DNA of 64,000 nt from Lutjanus erythropterus. Lineage: Eukaryota > Chordata > Actinopteri > Lutjaniformes > Lutjanidae. Under the pieces are notes generated by a model. It did not search any database, had not been told where the DNA came from, and worked only from the letters and a program-made list of their open reading frames with translations. Shown one piece after another: positions 34,119 to 46,014 of the stretch. Numbering within the stretch: position 1 is the first letter of the stretch; every line of letters starts with the position of its first letter. The position numbers and the translations under genes are program-made. The DNA lies in contig CM034591.1 in NCBI GenBank assembly GCA_020091685.1, forward strand, positions 12,286,833-12,350,832. The letters are read 5' to 3'.

Positions 34119-34279
34119 TGCTTTCACCATCACAGACACATTGTTGTACATGCAGACACAGACAAAAACACACATGCACGCCACACATGGAGTGAAAAAA
34201 GCAAAAAGGAGGAGACACTTGTTCTAAAAAGACACTGATTTATATTCCAAAGTGCTCGTGTCAGATCCCGCCATGTAAA
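34119..34279. other. Unique non-coding stretch
   Basis: Short CA-rich patches around 34135-34190; nothing else seen. Confidence 0.4.
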
Positions 34280-34490
34280 AAGGGCTCTATTACTAATAAA
34301 TGAACATACGATAAAAAAGAGAAGATTCCCTTCAAATCTGCCTGTGTAACGTGAATCTTTTATGCAAATGGAATTTCAAATGAGGTGGAGCTATCTTCAG
34401 AGACCTTGACTGTTTTTCCACAGCCCTCTATTAAAATTTATGCCACCGCTGATTTATAAATTTTATTAATAGCTCGCTGCTGAGGAAAGG
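34280..34490. other. Candidate conserved non-coding block
   Basis: Unique sequence with a perfect octamer ATGCAAAT (34362-34369), the binding word for POU-domain factors, plus ATTTATAAATTTTATTAATAG, a homeodomain-like cluster. No coding signal. Enhancer function is inference. Confidence 0.3.
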
Positions 34491-35499
34491 GAAGCAAAAG
34501 TGATGAAACAGCTTCACTTCTGTCTTTCTTCTCTACTGTCCCTCTTTCCCATCGCTGGTCGAGCAGGTCCCTTGTCATTCTCTCTCACTCTTTTATGCTC
34601 CCTCCCTTCCTCTGTTTTCACTCTCCCTCTCTTACTCCTCTGTGGTGTCTCATAGTGATTTTATAATTGGTCTTTGCTCATTGTTATTCAAAACCCTGTA
34701 GAACCAATTAGTGGCAGACCTCCCGACCTTCAGTTGCTATGTAATGGTGGTAACTAAAGACTCTAAGTGAGGCAGCTGAGAGCAAAGGTCTGAATTTTCT
34801 TTAGTTCCTGATTAATAATTCTGTCAACCCTATCACATGCAGACATTAAACAGAATTGCTAGTTTAAGGCTCCCTTCTTTTTTTAGGGCTTTCTCTTCTC
34901 TTTTTTACCGCCTTTTATTAATCTTTCAAGATGGCCTGGATGCTCCCTCCCTGCTCTCTTGTCAGATAAATGTTGAGATAAAAGGATAATGAGACTTTGC
35001 AGGGAACCTGGTGCAGCTGGGGAGGGGTGCCAAGTGACCTCTGTCAACAAGTGGACCATCAGAAAGTGAGTTGAATACCAGTGAGAAATTATTACCGCTG
35101 ATACTGTTAAGAGTCTTGCACTTTCCATCAGCTCTCAGTCTTTTATCACTGATGTTGACTTTTATTTAAACTCATAACATCACACATCCTTTGGCAGTGA
35201 GTGAGCTTTGTGCTTTATTGTCTGACAGCTGCATGACCATGAAAATGTGACTGGATTTAGGGTCACAGATTGCTGACAGACCAGGGACTATGATGCAATG
35301 TTTTGACAAAAAGGACAAGTGATGCTGTGAGATTTTGTGTTATTACAGCACATTCTAAAAAGTGTTAGTTTTTGTATACTATGAAGCCAATCGAGTACCA
35401 AGTTTAAGATTTTTTTGTGTGTCATCATGTATTGCAATACTTAAATATTGCAATTCTACAAGTATTGTTATTCAATATTATGATTTACTGAGATTTTTG
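34491..35499. other. Unique non-coding stretch
   Basis: Pyrimidine-rich 34515-34640 (CTCCCTCTCTTACTCC type). An 81-codon minus-strand frame at 34883-35128 has no recognisable domain. Confidence 0.4.
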
Positions 35500-35887
35500 T
35501 TTGCTGTTTTAACACTGGACCAAGTGATAAAGTTCTGTGGGTATCCGACCCGGTGCTGGATGAGTGACCCGTATTGTGTAACGGAGAGAAAATGCATTTA
35601 AATATATTCACGGGTGTGGGAATAGGTAAAAAATTAAATAAGTGCAGGTGGGCATCAGGCGACCATCATATAACACATGCCACACAGTAATATACTTTTT
35701 TCCTCTGGCAAAATCAAAATTAAAATGACTGCAGTATTACAGTTATATGTGCTAAAACAATTAAATCAAGCCTAATCAGCAGGATTCTATTGTGAAAGGC
35801 TGCGTCACAACCTTTGACCCACAGCCTGCCAAACAATGCGATGTCACTGTTTGCTTTGACAGCAATGACGGCGAGCTGTAGGCTACA
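35500..35887 (+). mobile_element. Possible 5' flank of the hAT remnant
   Basis: Lies directly upstream of the BED fragment and contains GGGTATCCGACCCGG, a word I associate loosely with hAT termini. No inverted end was found on the other side, so the boundary is a guess. Confidence 0.25.
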
Positions 35888-36070
35888 ATGGATGACATCA
35901 AGGCAAAATCAGCCAGCGGAGAATACCAAAATATGGACAATACATTGTCAAAGGCCAAGTCAGACGTCTGGGAGGATTATGGTTCGCTCAAAGACCGTGA
36001 AAATAACATTGTCATTGACTCTGATGCTTGTAAAAAGTTTCAAAAAGTATTAGCTTTTGATCGCCACTAG
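35888..36070 (+). pseudogene. hAT transposase N-terminal fragment with degenerate BED finger
   Basis: From the ATG at 35888, 60 codons run to a stop at about 36070. Residues 25-31 read SDVWEDY, followed by GSLKDRENN and a D-x-D-A-C-K-K-F segment. This is the layout of a BED-type zinc finger (aromatic W and F/Y, then C-x2-C) found at the start of hAT transposases and ZBED-like proteins. The second zinc-binding cysteine is replaced by F51, and the frame stops before the histidine half of the finger, so it cannot form a normal BED finger. No catalytic core follows. It is a truncated, dead transposon remnant. DNA upstream (35500-35880) may be the rest of its 5' end. Confidence 0.6.
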
Positions 36071-37689
36071 CTAAGCTTGCGGTCACTATGGAAATACATC
36101 GACAGCTATAGGAGCACATACGCAGCGCAAGTTGCGTAAGTTACGATATGGGGACGATATAAGCCCCGCGTAAGTCGCAGGGCTTATGTTGTCTCCAGAG
36201 GAGACGCAGAAGTTTTCTCTCAGACTACTTGATTTATAATATGCTGAAAGGTATTATGAAATTATTGCCAAAAAACCTTGCCTATCACAGCTTAAAACCT
36301 GCACTAATTAATAATGAATGACTGCAGATCCATCAACTCTACAGAGCATTTTGGCATCTTTCAGCTCATTGTGTCTGTTTCCATGTTCTCCCAACTTTTC
36401 TGGTTCACTGCTGTCTTAGCAGGCAAGACGCCAAGGGTGGATTTGGACATGCCTTGAATAAATTAAAATCCTTGTGCCTTGCATTTTGAACGATGCGCTT
36501 TTGATCACTGTAAGCCCAACATGTCAGTATCATGTTTACAGCTTGTTGCACCAACCCCAATTGGTGGAGGAAAAATCAAGTTTGAATCCATTAAACCTAT
36601 TTAATGTGTGTATATAATATATAAAGAATATGTACCCTCACCATACTCTTGGTGAGAAGATGAGCACAACAGAAATGTCCTGATTAGGGTCTGTCATTAG
36701 TTACACTCTTTGTTTGTATGTGTTGACACAACAAGCTGTGTCCTGTTGGACCTGTGAAGCAAGCTGTATTACAGAAACTTCATATCTTCAGCTTAGCTTA
36801 AGATCTCCTGAGACTTATAACTTGCTAAATCGAGTCAGAACTTGAATTTCCACAGTTATGAAAGAGATAAGAAAGCGTTTCAGACTTAGGTTTTGGTGAC
36901 TGAGTTCCCTGATTTTTATCTGTAAGGAACTTCCTCAAGAATGATCCACTAAGCTGTTATTAAATGACAGACACTATACAAAAGCAGAAAAAGAAAGCAG
37001 GGGTACGATAGAGGAGGAAATGAGAAAGACAGAGAGGGAGAACATAAAAATTCAACTTCACCTGAACACGTCTGGGAAGTTGTCCTTTGACATCCACAGG
37101 GAAATGTCTGTATCAGCCCAGCCTAAACAAAGACAACCTGCCAGAGTCTATACATGTCTAGCTGGGCCCTGGTCATGCTCCCAACAAACACAAGATGAAC
37201 TTTCTGCAACCTTGTCAACACTGAGTCACAGTCTGGTGGAGAGGAGAAGTCTTTGTTCACCTACAACAGTAAATACTGACAAATGTCATCAGACAGTCCA
37301 CAGTCACAACAGATAACTCAGATAGAACATTAGGCTCAGCCAGATGTCACCCAGTAACACTTAAGCAGCACCTGACAGCACTCCGCAGCATCGTAAGGAA
37401 ACATCTAACATGCACACAGAAAGCCTCAGGAAATCCCTATAAATATATCAGCAGAGAGACTGACTAACTCACAGCTGTAATGTTGACTTATTGATGGACA
37501 TGCAGACAGATAGAGGCCGACAGACTGAGAGGTATTACACACACACAGATAAAGGTGTCCACACAATCTTTTTTTCCTTCAGTTTTGAATTTGTGCTTGT
37601 CAGGAGTAATGGCACAAAATGAAAATATTTACGATCAGAGGTGAAATACTCCCTGACAATCAGGGAGACAAATACCATGCGCAGTACTG
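36071..37689. other. Unique non-coding stretch
   Basis: CpG-containing patch at 36110-36190 (a TACGCAGCGCAAGTTGCGTAAG block). A 98-codon plus-strand frame at 37020-37316 has no recognisable domain. Confidence 0.4.
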
Positions 37690-37995
37690 CATCCTGGCTG
37701 ATAATCGTATCGGCTCCAATATCCAGTGTTCCTACAATTGTCAGATAGATAACCGATTAATTACAGATAGATCATTTCATTTTAAAATGTTGGCTTGGAT
37801 GCAGTCGCCTCTTACTATCTGTATTCACCATTCTGCGGTCTCAATCCATGTCCTACCCACAACACTGTCTTATTGGTTACATGGCGCCAGTGACCTATCA
37901 ATACTGAAGTGGACAAAGTTTTGTGTTAGATTTTATGTTATTCAGAATTTTCATAAAATTTTACCGATATCAAGTACTGATGCCCCGCCCTAATT
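37690..37995. mobile_element. Possible DNA-element relic ending GCCCCGCCCTAA
   Basis: Contains CTGATAATCGTATCGGCTCC at the left and ACCGATATCAAGTACTGATG plus GCCCCGCCCTAA at the right, the TATCGGTATCAGT-type words of a fish miniature element. Ends are not confirmed. The open frame 37619-37993 overlaps it and looks non-coding. Confidence 0.35.
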
Positions 37996-38759
37996 AGATT
38001 AAAATCAGTTGCTGGTTCCCTTGATTACTAATGATTGGTACCAGCCCTGGAAAAAAGTATTTATTACTCTTCTTTTTATAACACTGTACCTACGAATGTG
38101 ATAAAAATCTTATTCACTCCCATGCCTAGTTCATGTCAGTGGAGCTGCTCCACACTAAACTCCTTTATGACCTTACAGCAGACACGTTTTATCTGCAAGA
38201 TCCACATCAGATTGCCACACTGCCAGATAAAGTTAAAGTGTGCATCCTGGTTATAGTTCAGTTATAAAATCCCAGTGCACCATGGAGCGTCTCTCGTGCT
38301 GGGCTGCTGATAGTGGCGTTATCCGAACACTCATTCACACTGGACAGCAGAAGAGGAGGTTGTATCAGCGTCTGGTTCAAAAGTAGCGCTGCCGACTGTC
38401 AGTCAGCAGTAAAACCGATAGTGCCAGAGCAGCAAACAGACAAGTCGTGCCGCCCTGCCTTGCACTGTCTCACGTCATGCTGCAATCAGTTTCCACTGCC
38501 TGTCTATTTCCATCAGTTAGTTTTGTAGTTTCGTCATTTTGAGACAAGACTTGTTTTGTAAAGTTTCCAGCCTGCCAAGTTACCGCATTGCTCTGTGTAC
38601 AGTATCTACTTGCTTTGGGGACTATTTTCAGAAAATATAATATCTTCCTACAGTTGTTATACAGTGATACTGATATGTACCTCCAGGTGAAACCTTATGA
38701 TCCATAGTGCTTTAACTCCCATTTAAATTGAACTGAGGATGTAAAAACCTTGATGTCAA
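37996..38759. other. Unique non-coding stretch
   Basis: No supportable gene or repeat. Confidence 0.4.
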
Positions 38760-39225
38760 AAACCCCCTTTAGCTAAACCAGAATAAAACTGAGGCCCTAA
38801 TCTTCGGCCCTGCAGACAACTCTGTCACTGAATGTTCCCACACAAACAATCTGTTATCTTTGATTCTGATTTAAAATACGATAACCAAATCAACTCTGTT
38901 TATTTGTTTATATTTTTTGTTGTTGTTTGTCCAATGCTGTTTTATCAAGATTTTCTTTGCTTTGATTAATTTTCTAATATCCTCTCATTTATAAAAAAGA
39001 CAACAAGATCCAGGAAGTCTTACTTAATATAAAGTTGTGCAGACAACCATGGAAAAAACTAGGGCACTCTGTCCTCTGGTGAAATAATACTATACATTTA
39101 TTCTTCAAGCACTTGCAAACAAACAGACCTACATGTACTGACTCTCACAGTCACATTACGAATCCTCTCCTTTATGTCTGTCTTTTTATTTTATTTGATT
39201 GTTTTTGAATGTGCTCTATAAACAG
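38760..39225 (+). mobile_element. 5'-truncated L2-like LINE with reverse-transcriptase remnant
   Basis: From 38773 a frame reads LNQNKTEALIFGPADN, matching the LN-x-x-KTE-x-L-x-FGP motif near the end of the reverse-transcriptase domain in L2-like fish LINEs. At 38853, in another frame, VIFDSDLKYDNQINSV matches the LGV-x-FD-x-L motif that normally follows. The two parts are separated by a frameshift. The 3' end has CTGACTCTCACAG and GAATGTGCTCTATAAA, the usual L2-type tail words. Endonuclease and catalytic core are missing. It is a dead fragment. Confidence 0.75.
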
Positions 39226-39227
39226 TA

Positions 39228-39797
39228 CGGATGGGAGGAAAAAAATCGATTCTCTCAAGAATCTTTATTTTTTTTACGATTCCTAAATCAATTTTTCGAA
39301 TAGCTGAATTGATTTTTCTTGAATCATTTCTTAAATAATTTTTCTTAATAACTAGTCTGTTAGCTCAATGCTAACACATAATGGGAATTCCCATTATAGC
39401 ACTAATGGAAGTTAACATCATGACTGCGGTAATATTATCTTAAAAAACTGACCCATTTCACTTCACATTTCAAATATAAAACAACATGTGTGCTCAGACT
39501 TTCAGCCACATATTTTCTTTGCTATTACCTATCATCTTATTTATTGCTATATTCTATAATAAAAGTCAAAGACTGACTGACATTTAATGTACAGTGCTTA
39601 TGGAAAGATGAATTATGAATCACAGTCTCTAGAAGTGTACGATTTAACTTTTTCCCATGTTTCAGTGTTAAAAAAAGCAAACCAAAGTAGCGATAAATTA
39701 TAATACCAAATTGCAATACTCATAGAATCGCAATACGTATCGACTTGTATCATGACAGTATTGAATCAGGAGATAAGTGTATCATCCTAGCCCTAAA
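39228..39797. mobile_element. Probable DNA transposon abutting the LINE tail
   Basis: Left end ACGGATGGGAGGAAAAAAATC followed by repeated AATCGATT / GAATCATTT words; right end TATCATCCTAGCCCTAA preceded by CAATACTCATAGAATCGC and a second CAATACGTATCGACTTG block. The TACGGATGGGA / TCATCCTAGCCCTA ends are imperfect inverted partners. It begins directly at the L2-like tail, suggesting insertion into or next to it. Confidence 0.5.
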
Positions 39798-40539
39798 AAA
39801 TAGACTTGTCTTGACAATGACAGATAAACAAAAAAAGTGGTCAGCCCTTCAACTGACAAACTGTAAGTCGACTTGAGGTCCTCTCAACTGATGACTCAAA
39901 TAATAAATTTGTAGGTGAAGCCAAACTTTCAACAAAAAAAATTTATTGTAACCGATCACGTGTGCTTTTCTTATCCCAGAGAGATGTTCCACAGGATTCA
40001 AAATTAATACTTTGAGATCATTTGCAGAACAGCAATTGACTATTAATCTCAAAACCTATGTTTTATTGAGTTTTTTTCCTCCTTGATTTAATGGCTGTTT
40101 TAATAATTTTTTCCATTGGATAAACACAACAAAGGACAGATATTTTACATATGGGCTCACTTATTCAACTAAAAAGAGGCTTTTCAAATATGAAGAAGAG
40201 TCCATATATGGAATTTTAACTGTGTAGTCTGCAGCACTAAAGGAGGTGTGGCATCAATATAGACCTACTTCAGGAGCCTTTTCAGCCGCATTTTCAGCGC
40301 TGTTCCTCATTTTTTTTACATTTCTACATAAAAATAAACCTCACTATATTAACAAACTTATAAAATTGAGAATAATGAGTATATTGTTTGTAGAAACTCC
40401 AAATATATGTTTTTGACATTTTCCAGGGGCCCTACATGTTAATTGGGGGTGCAAGGTGAACATACAAATATAGACTGGAATAAGTGAGTGGAGCTTTTGA
40501 GAAATACATATTCTGTCAGGAGCAGAGGGTATCTTATCA
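39798..40539. other. Unique non-coding stretch
   Basis: AT-rich; no gene or clear repeat. Confidence 0.4.
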
Positions 40540-40800
40540 CTCTGAGATACTTGTCAAATTCCTGCGAGCCTTAATTGACATCTCATATTAAATCCTGATA
40601 GACAGCCCGACATGTTGTTGACCAGATTGGTCCAAGAACCTGAATTTCACCAACGTGTGCGCAGTAAACTGCAGGAGTAATTGGACCTCAAGCCAGATGG
40701 AAAATAAATGCTTTTATCGCCACTGGCATAATGTGCAATGATTGACATCGAAAAGCAACGACTGCCATTTCAATAATCTCACTTTAATAAGAATTCATGA
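40540..40800. other. Candidate conserved non-coding block
   Basis: Complex unique sequence with GCCTTAATTGACATC, AGGAGTAATTGGACC and AATGATTGACATCG words; no coding signal. Regulatory role is inference. Confidence 0.25.
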
Positions 40801-41541
40801 GGGCGGTTTGCCTGATTTTCCCCTCTATGGTTGTGTGTGGCTGTGTGTGTGTGTTTTGAGAAATAAAGAGTGTGTGGGTGCACATTTGTATATGTGCATG
40901 ATTGAGATACCGCAGAGTGAAAAAAGTGACGGAGGAGTGGGTGCAGGAAAGACAGACAGCAAAACAACATCAAATATCTTATTTTCACTCGTGGGCTGCC
41001 AGACGAAAAAAAAAAAAACTAATGAAAAGCAGAGAGGGCCTACTTTCAGTACTCCTGCGTACAGGCACCGAGGGCTTGTGTAAGAGGAACTAATGACACA
41101 GATGAGAAAACAGCCCTCTAGTTAGTCCCATTAGCTTTACTAATAATGAACTTTGAGACCTTTCACACAGCAGTCTAAAATCCCTTTAGCTCAGGGTGCT
41201 AAGGGGCATTTTGCTGTGCATAATGCTAACCCATTAAGGGTCTACAGTTCGCCTTAATCAGTACTGGTTCCCTCTCTTGTGTAATAAATACTGGATTATT
41301 TAAAACCGATGCACCCTTTTACCAAATTGGCAGTTAGCAAACACATCAAACGACACATTCAAGTGGATTAATTGAGTCAACCCATGAATGCAAGCATGCA
41401 TGGGCACAAACGCTAACAAACATGCTCCCACACATGTGCGCACAAACACAAAAAACACTTCCCCTGCATAATATCAAGAGTGGAACTAATGAGCACCAGA
41501 CCAAGGCTACTAGCCAAGGCATGAGACAGACACTACTCCTC
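40801..41541. other. Unique non-coding stretch
   Basis: A 113-codon frame at 40742-41083 overlaps GT-rich DNA and has no domain. 41120-41400 is also complex unique DNA. Confidence 0.4.
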
Positions 41542-42388
41542 TTAAAGGGATAGTTCAGATTTTTTAAACTTGGATTGTATGAGGTACTTAACCACAGTCA
41601 TTGTATTGCATACAGTATATACCTAACCATCTAAAAAACCATTATCAGTTTAAATGTACACTACATGTACATGTTAATGTTTAAACTGTTTTATTTATTA
41701 GCTGTTATCAAACAAAGACTAAAGTTGAAATTCATGTTCGATCTAGGGATACAACGTCTAAAAAATGTCAGAAAATATCGAAGAGTGTCCATCCCAGCTT
41801 TTCAACTCCAAGGTGATGACTTGAAATGACTCATTTCATCAGTCCAAAACCCAAAGATATTCAGTTTAACATGATAAGTAACAGAAAAAAGCAGGAAATC
41901 TTCATACCTTTTAGATGCTGAAAACAACATTTTCTGCCATTTTTGCACAACAAATTACTTTAATGATTAATCAGTAGTGAAAGTAGTTCATTCTTTTCAA
42001 CCACTTGCCCGGTTGGGGGAAATGAATTGCTAGTTGTTGGTTTTTTTGTGTTATTTGTGTAACTCAGCGAAGTCAGTGAGGTAAAATTTATGTTTTTACC
42101 AATGGAGTCTGGTTGCAATGGAGGGAGTGATGTTTGGCTTATAAAAGAGCAGAATCCTGTCCGAAAAGGCTGTCTGACAGCAAGATCAAGAGATGAAAAC
42201 ATTCAAAATATACAGTACACTTAAACTGATATTGATTTTTGTCAGTGGGCGTTTTTTTAGGTGTCTAAAATATATTTTGCTGCTGACCATGTCTACAATA
42301 GTACACTGTTTAGCTTCCTAAACCAGTACTCCCTCTCCAAACTAGGGACATGTCACTTACACTTACTCTCGATGAATACCTCCCTTAA
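41542..42388. mobile_element. TTAAAGGGATAG element carrying a nested hAT-like MITE
   Basis: The left end TTAAAGGGATAGTTCAGATT is followed by TTGTATGAGGTACTTAACCA. The right part has TAGCTTCCTAAACCAGTACTCC, CTCCAAACTAGGGACATG and a degenerate end CTCCCTTAA. These are the ordered parts of a fish foldback element beginning TTAAAGGGATAGTTC, as I recall it. A hAT-like MITE occupies 41743-41985. Confidence 0.65.
41743..41985 (+). mobile_element. hAT-like MITE, nested
   Basis: Starts TAGGGATACAACGTCTAAAA, carries AATGTCAGAAAATATCGAAG and the family marker CCCAAAGATATTCAGTTTA (41850-41868), and ends near TTTAATGATTAATCAG. It shares its interior order with 33690-34060. Confidence 0.7.
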
Positions 42389-44279
42389 ATAGCTCCAGCA
42401 GGAAAGGTTGTATTGATAACTGGTGAAAGATATGATGTTTATGGTTTAACAACAATGCAGACAGCATCTCCATCTAGAGAGGACTCAACCAAAATATAAG
42501 TCAAAGCATCCTCACTTGAGATGCCGAAAATTCTCTCTTAACAAGCAATGTCTGGAGTAGCTCATGCCTGTCGCATTCTCAAATAGTTAACTTATATCTT
42601 TGCTGATATCAAATCACCCCATCTACTTTGGTCCTGCTTTTATTGTAACCTCATCTGTCACAGAGCGATAGACATCAACAATTCTCCTTTTATATATTGC
42701 AAAAATGCAGTTGAATTCCTCACATGGCAGCCTTGTTTACTCTCTTGTAACACCGTCCTTGTTTCAGTGTCTTCTTTTATCTAAATCTGAGTGCTCGTGA
42801 AGATAGGGGAGGACGGATGAGTAATTTGTTGGCAGGAGAGGAAATGAAGCTTCCTGCTTTTTATTGGGATGCTGGTGGAATCACATGACACTGCCAGGGA
42901 TGTGTGGCTTGTGGGAAGAAGAAGTAAACCCTGGTGGTTTCTTGAGATAGTTCTCTCACAGATACATATGTTTTCTGAAGTCTGGATTAGAACTAGCATG
43001 TAATTTGTTCAAATTAACTAGAACGCAACCTATGTAGCAAATCCTTAAATACTAGTACTACTTATAGCATCTTCTGCCTCAACTGTGTGACATACTAGTG
43101 TTACTGTAGGGCAGCTGCATTTGACACAGCAAATAGGCTTGCCTTTTTCATCTATGGTGTCAAATCCAAAGTGCTTCCACACATTACTTATCCAGTGGTT
43201 TGGTGTTTTGTATGAAACAAGAGATTTGGATGGGTTCTGAACAGATTATCCTCTGATATGTTTAATATTTATAGTACATTGCTCTGACTGAATTATGTAT
43301 GTTTTATTTCTGACAATCATACATACATTATAAGCTTCTTTTTTGACAAATTCAGTGTCTTCTTCTCTCCGACACTTCATCATTCTTCTGTTAGCCGTTT
43401 GGTTGTTTTAACTGTGTACTTTCCTCATGCAGGATGATGCTGTTTAGCAGACGGTGAAGGCTCTGTGAATATATCTTGTATTCAGGTCTTTACTCACTCT
43501 GCCTGCACCCTGGGAGATTTTAAGTTTATGTTTTAAGTAATAATCTGAACTTTAAAAAATAATAATTTCATTTAGTTTTCTTTACAGAAATGTATAAATA
43601 GATCTAGACCAAGTTTTCTTGTTGAAAGCTTTCTTAAGTTTTCTTACATTATTCAAAATCGAGAGGGCCTTGCCTATAAAGGTTTGGTGACCCCTAGTGG
43701 GTATCGTGTCCACAGGTTAGGAACCAGTGCCAGTTTACGTACAGGCCAACAGGATACGCATTTTAGTAATGCCCCTTGCTGGAGTATAATACAGCTTGTT
43801 GTGCTTATACACACATTTCCAGTTCAAACAGATCATCACTGATCTTTTTTTTTTATTGTAACTGTATTTGTTGATGTAATCGATTACAGAAATACATAGT
43901 TTAGCATAACGTGTGTTGACGCATTGTTATGAACTGCTGACCATGCATGTGTTATTTGGCTGTGTCATACTTTCTGTTCACTTTAACAATCATGCGTAAG
44001 CAAAAAATGAATAAAACTTACTTCACAGATAGTCTGTAATTAATTTCAATTATTTTCCTCAATCCATACTCATGCAAAAATATGCTGCCAATGATTATAT
44101 TACCTGCACATGACTCCAGTGATGAAATAAATCTATGTCATAATCAGTTTAAGTTTCAAGTCAAGTACTTCCGTAAAAATATTAATTATCCAATGCAGGG
44201 GGAAAAGTTAAGACAGTGATTAGTGGTTAAATTAATATTTTTCCAGTCCAGTATTTTTCAGGATTATGTTTGAATAATG
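42389..44279. other. Unique non-coding stretch
   Basis: No supportable gene or clear repeat. Confidence 0.4.
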
Positions 44280-44470
44280 TATTGAAATATTAATGAGACA
44301 AGTTTTATTTTATTGATATCAATTGATTGCTATATTAATCGAGTAAGAGAAAATAACTGTTCGATTAACCAATAAATTAATCCTTAGATTATTCAAAAAA
44401 ATAATTGTCAGATTAGCTGTTTAAAAAATAATCATTGGGTACAACCGTACGGTACAGTAGTAGAAGTATA
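44280..44470. mobile_element. Degenerate hAT-like MITE relic
   Basis: Runs of TTGATTGCTATATTAATCGA, CTGTTCGATTAACCAATAAA and CAGATTAGCTG words with ATAATCATTGGGTACAACCG at the right, the decayed form of the AATCGTTGCAGCCC end. Confidence 0.45.
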
Positions 44471-45569
44471 TCAAACTTCAAGCAAAAGCACTTGGTCTCA
44501 CTCCTCAAATGTGTAGATTTGCTCTTTTATTTGTTTAATATGTTAGTAAAGTGAACATCTTTGTGTTCCAGAAAATTATGATGCATTTTTTTCATTATTT
44601 TACAAAACCATTAATGGATTAATTGATTGTAATCATACAATTAGTGGACATAATTTGAACAGATGCAGAATATGGTACAGTAACTACAGCCTCAGTGAAG
44701 TGGTTCAGATCAGACGGATCTTTTCTGCCTAGAGGCAGGCTGACAAACCAGGTCATTAAGAGCTATTTTCAGTGTCTTGAAGAAGACAGTTAATTTTCTA
44801 AATTGTCCTCCATTCAATAACACCACTCATATTGCACAATGTAACAACAGCATTGTCAGGTAGCACTCTGCATTCAGCTGCTGCAAAACTGTTTCCTGAA
44901 AGCCTTCAGAACTATGGGAACAGAAAAAAGGAGAGCACAATGTCACTGTGACCTTTACTTTGAAATGGCTATTATCTTGGTATGGTGTGGACACACCAAT
45001 GATACAAGGTTTCTGAAGGGAAACGGTGGTGTCGCAACGAAGCTTGGTTATGTGACCTACAGTTGTACTGGAATGACACAGTAGCAGGCAAGTGAAAAAA
45101 ACAGAAAAAGGGGGAAGCTGAGGTTGCACAGAGACCTCTAGAAATAACTGAAAGTTCAGCATGAGAGAGAGAAATAATGGAGTAAGGAAAGACACAGCAG
45201 GGGCAAGTGATGAACTAAAGGCTGACAAAGAAGACAAAAACAGTCACGAGAAAGGGGAAGTAGAAAGACGAGAAAAAAAAGTAGGTGTGAAATGTAACAA
45301 GAAGCAGTCATTACGTTGAGTATTGGTTTAAGCATCATGTGGTTGTGGTGAGTACAGACAGGCATCCGTCCAGGCGAGTGGAAAGCAGGTTGTGAAAGAC
45401 AAATATGCTGACCCAAACCCATGATGTTCCGCAAAAGTTAAGAGCGGTTTCAGGTTCAGCTGAAAACTCAAGTTGACTAACTCAGGCATGTCATGTTCCT
45501 CTTTTTTAACCTCACACAAAACATGTGTATGTGCTATGTATTGTATATGGCTGTATGTGCTCTGTTGTT
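44471..45569. other. Unique non-coding stretch
   Basis: The longest minus-strand frame here (44827-45237, 136 codons) is hydrophobic and Ser/Leu-rich because the complementary strand is purine-rich. It shows no domain and overlaps other chance frames, so it is not called. Confidence 0.45.
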
Positions 45570-45690
45570 CTTTTAGAGCTGAGGTTCTCAGTTTTTTCTA
45601 CGCTAAGGACCCCCTACAAGATAATCAAGGGACCCACTCATCTATGTCCCTTGGAAAATTTGACGTAGCCTATTTTTATCCCTCTACTAA
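45570..45690 (+). repeat. Possible dispersed repeat fragment (GAGGTTCTCAG...GGACCCCC)
   Basis: GCTGAGGTTCTCAGTTTTTTC followed by AAGGACCCCCTACAAG resembles the start of a dispersed fish repeat (GTGGTTCTCAACCTTTTT...GACCCC). The right end is not identified. Confidence 0.35.
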
Positions 45691-46014
45691 TAGCTGTACT
45701 TTGTCAACACAGAATAATAATTATATATATAAAAAACATAAAAAAGAACAATAATCGGCTGAGCCTGGGACTTACAGAGACATAGAAAGAGACAGTTTCC
45801 ACCATTAATGGGTGATGTGTGGGTGAAGCAGGCTTGACTGGCAGGAGGAAGATTTATATAAGGGCTGGGCAGCACGGCCTACAATGTACTACTTGAATAT
45901 GTATCACATAATACAGCCTAGCTGGAAAATAGAAAAAAAAAGCAAAATCTTTTCTTAGGTATATGAAGTACTACCACCTCTTACAACTGTGATCTGACAT
46001 GATTTACATATTAC
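45691..46014. other. Unique non-coding stretch
   Basis: AT-rich; nothing recognised. Confidence 0.4.

Noticed and set aside
44827..45237. 136-codon minus-strand open frame, hydrophobic.
   Set aside because: The Leu/Ser/Phe bias follows from purine-rich plus-strand DNA. No signal-anchor logic, domain or splice sites, and it overlaps another equally long chance frame.
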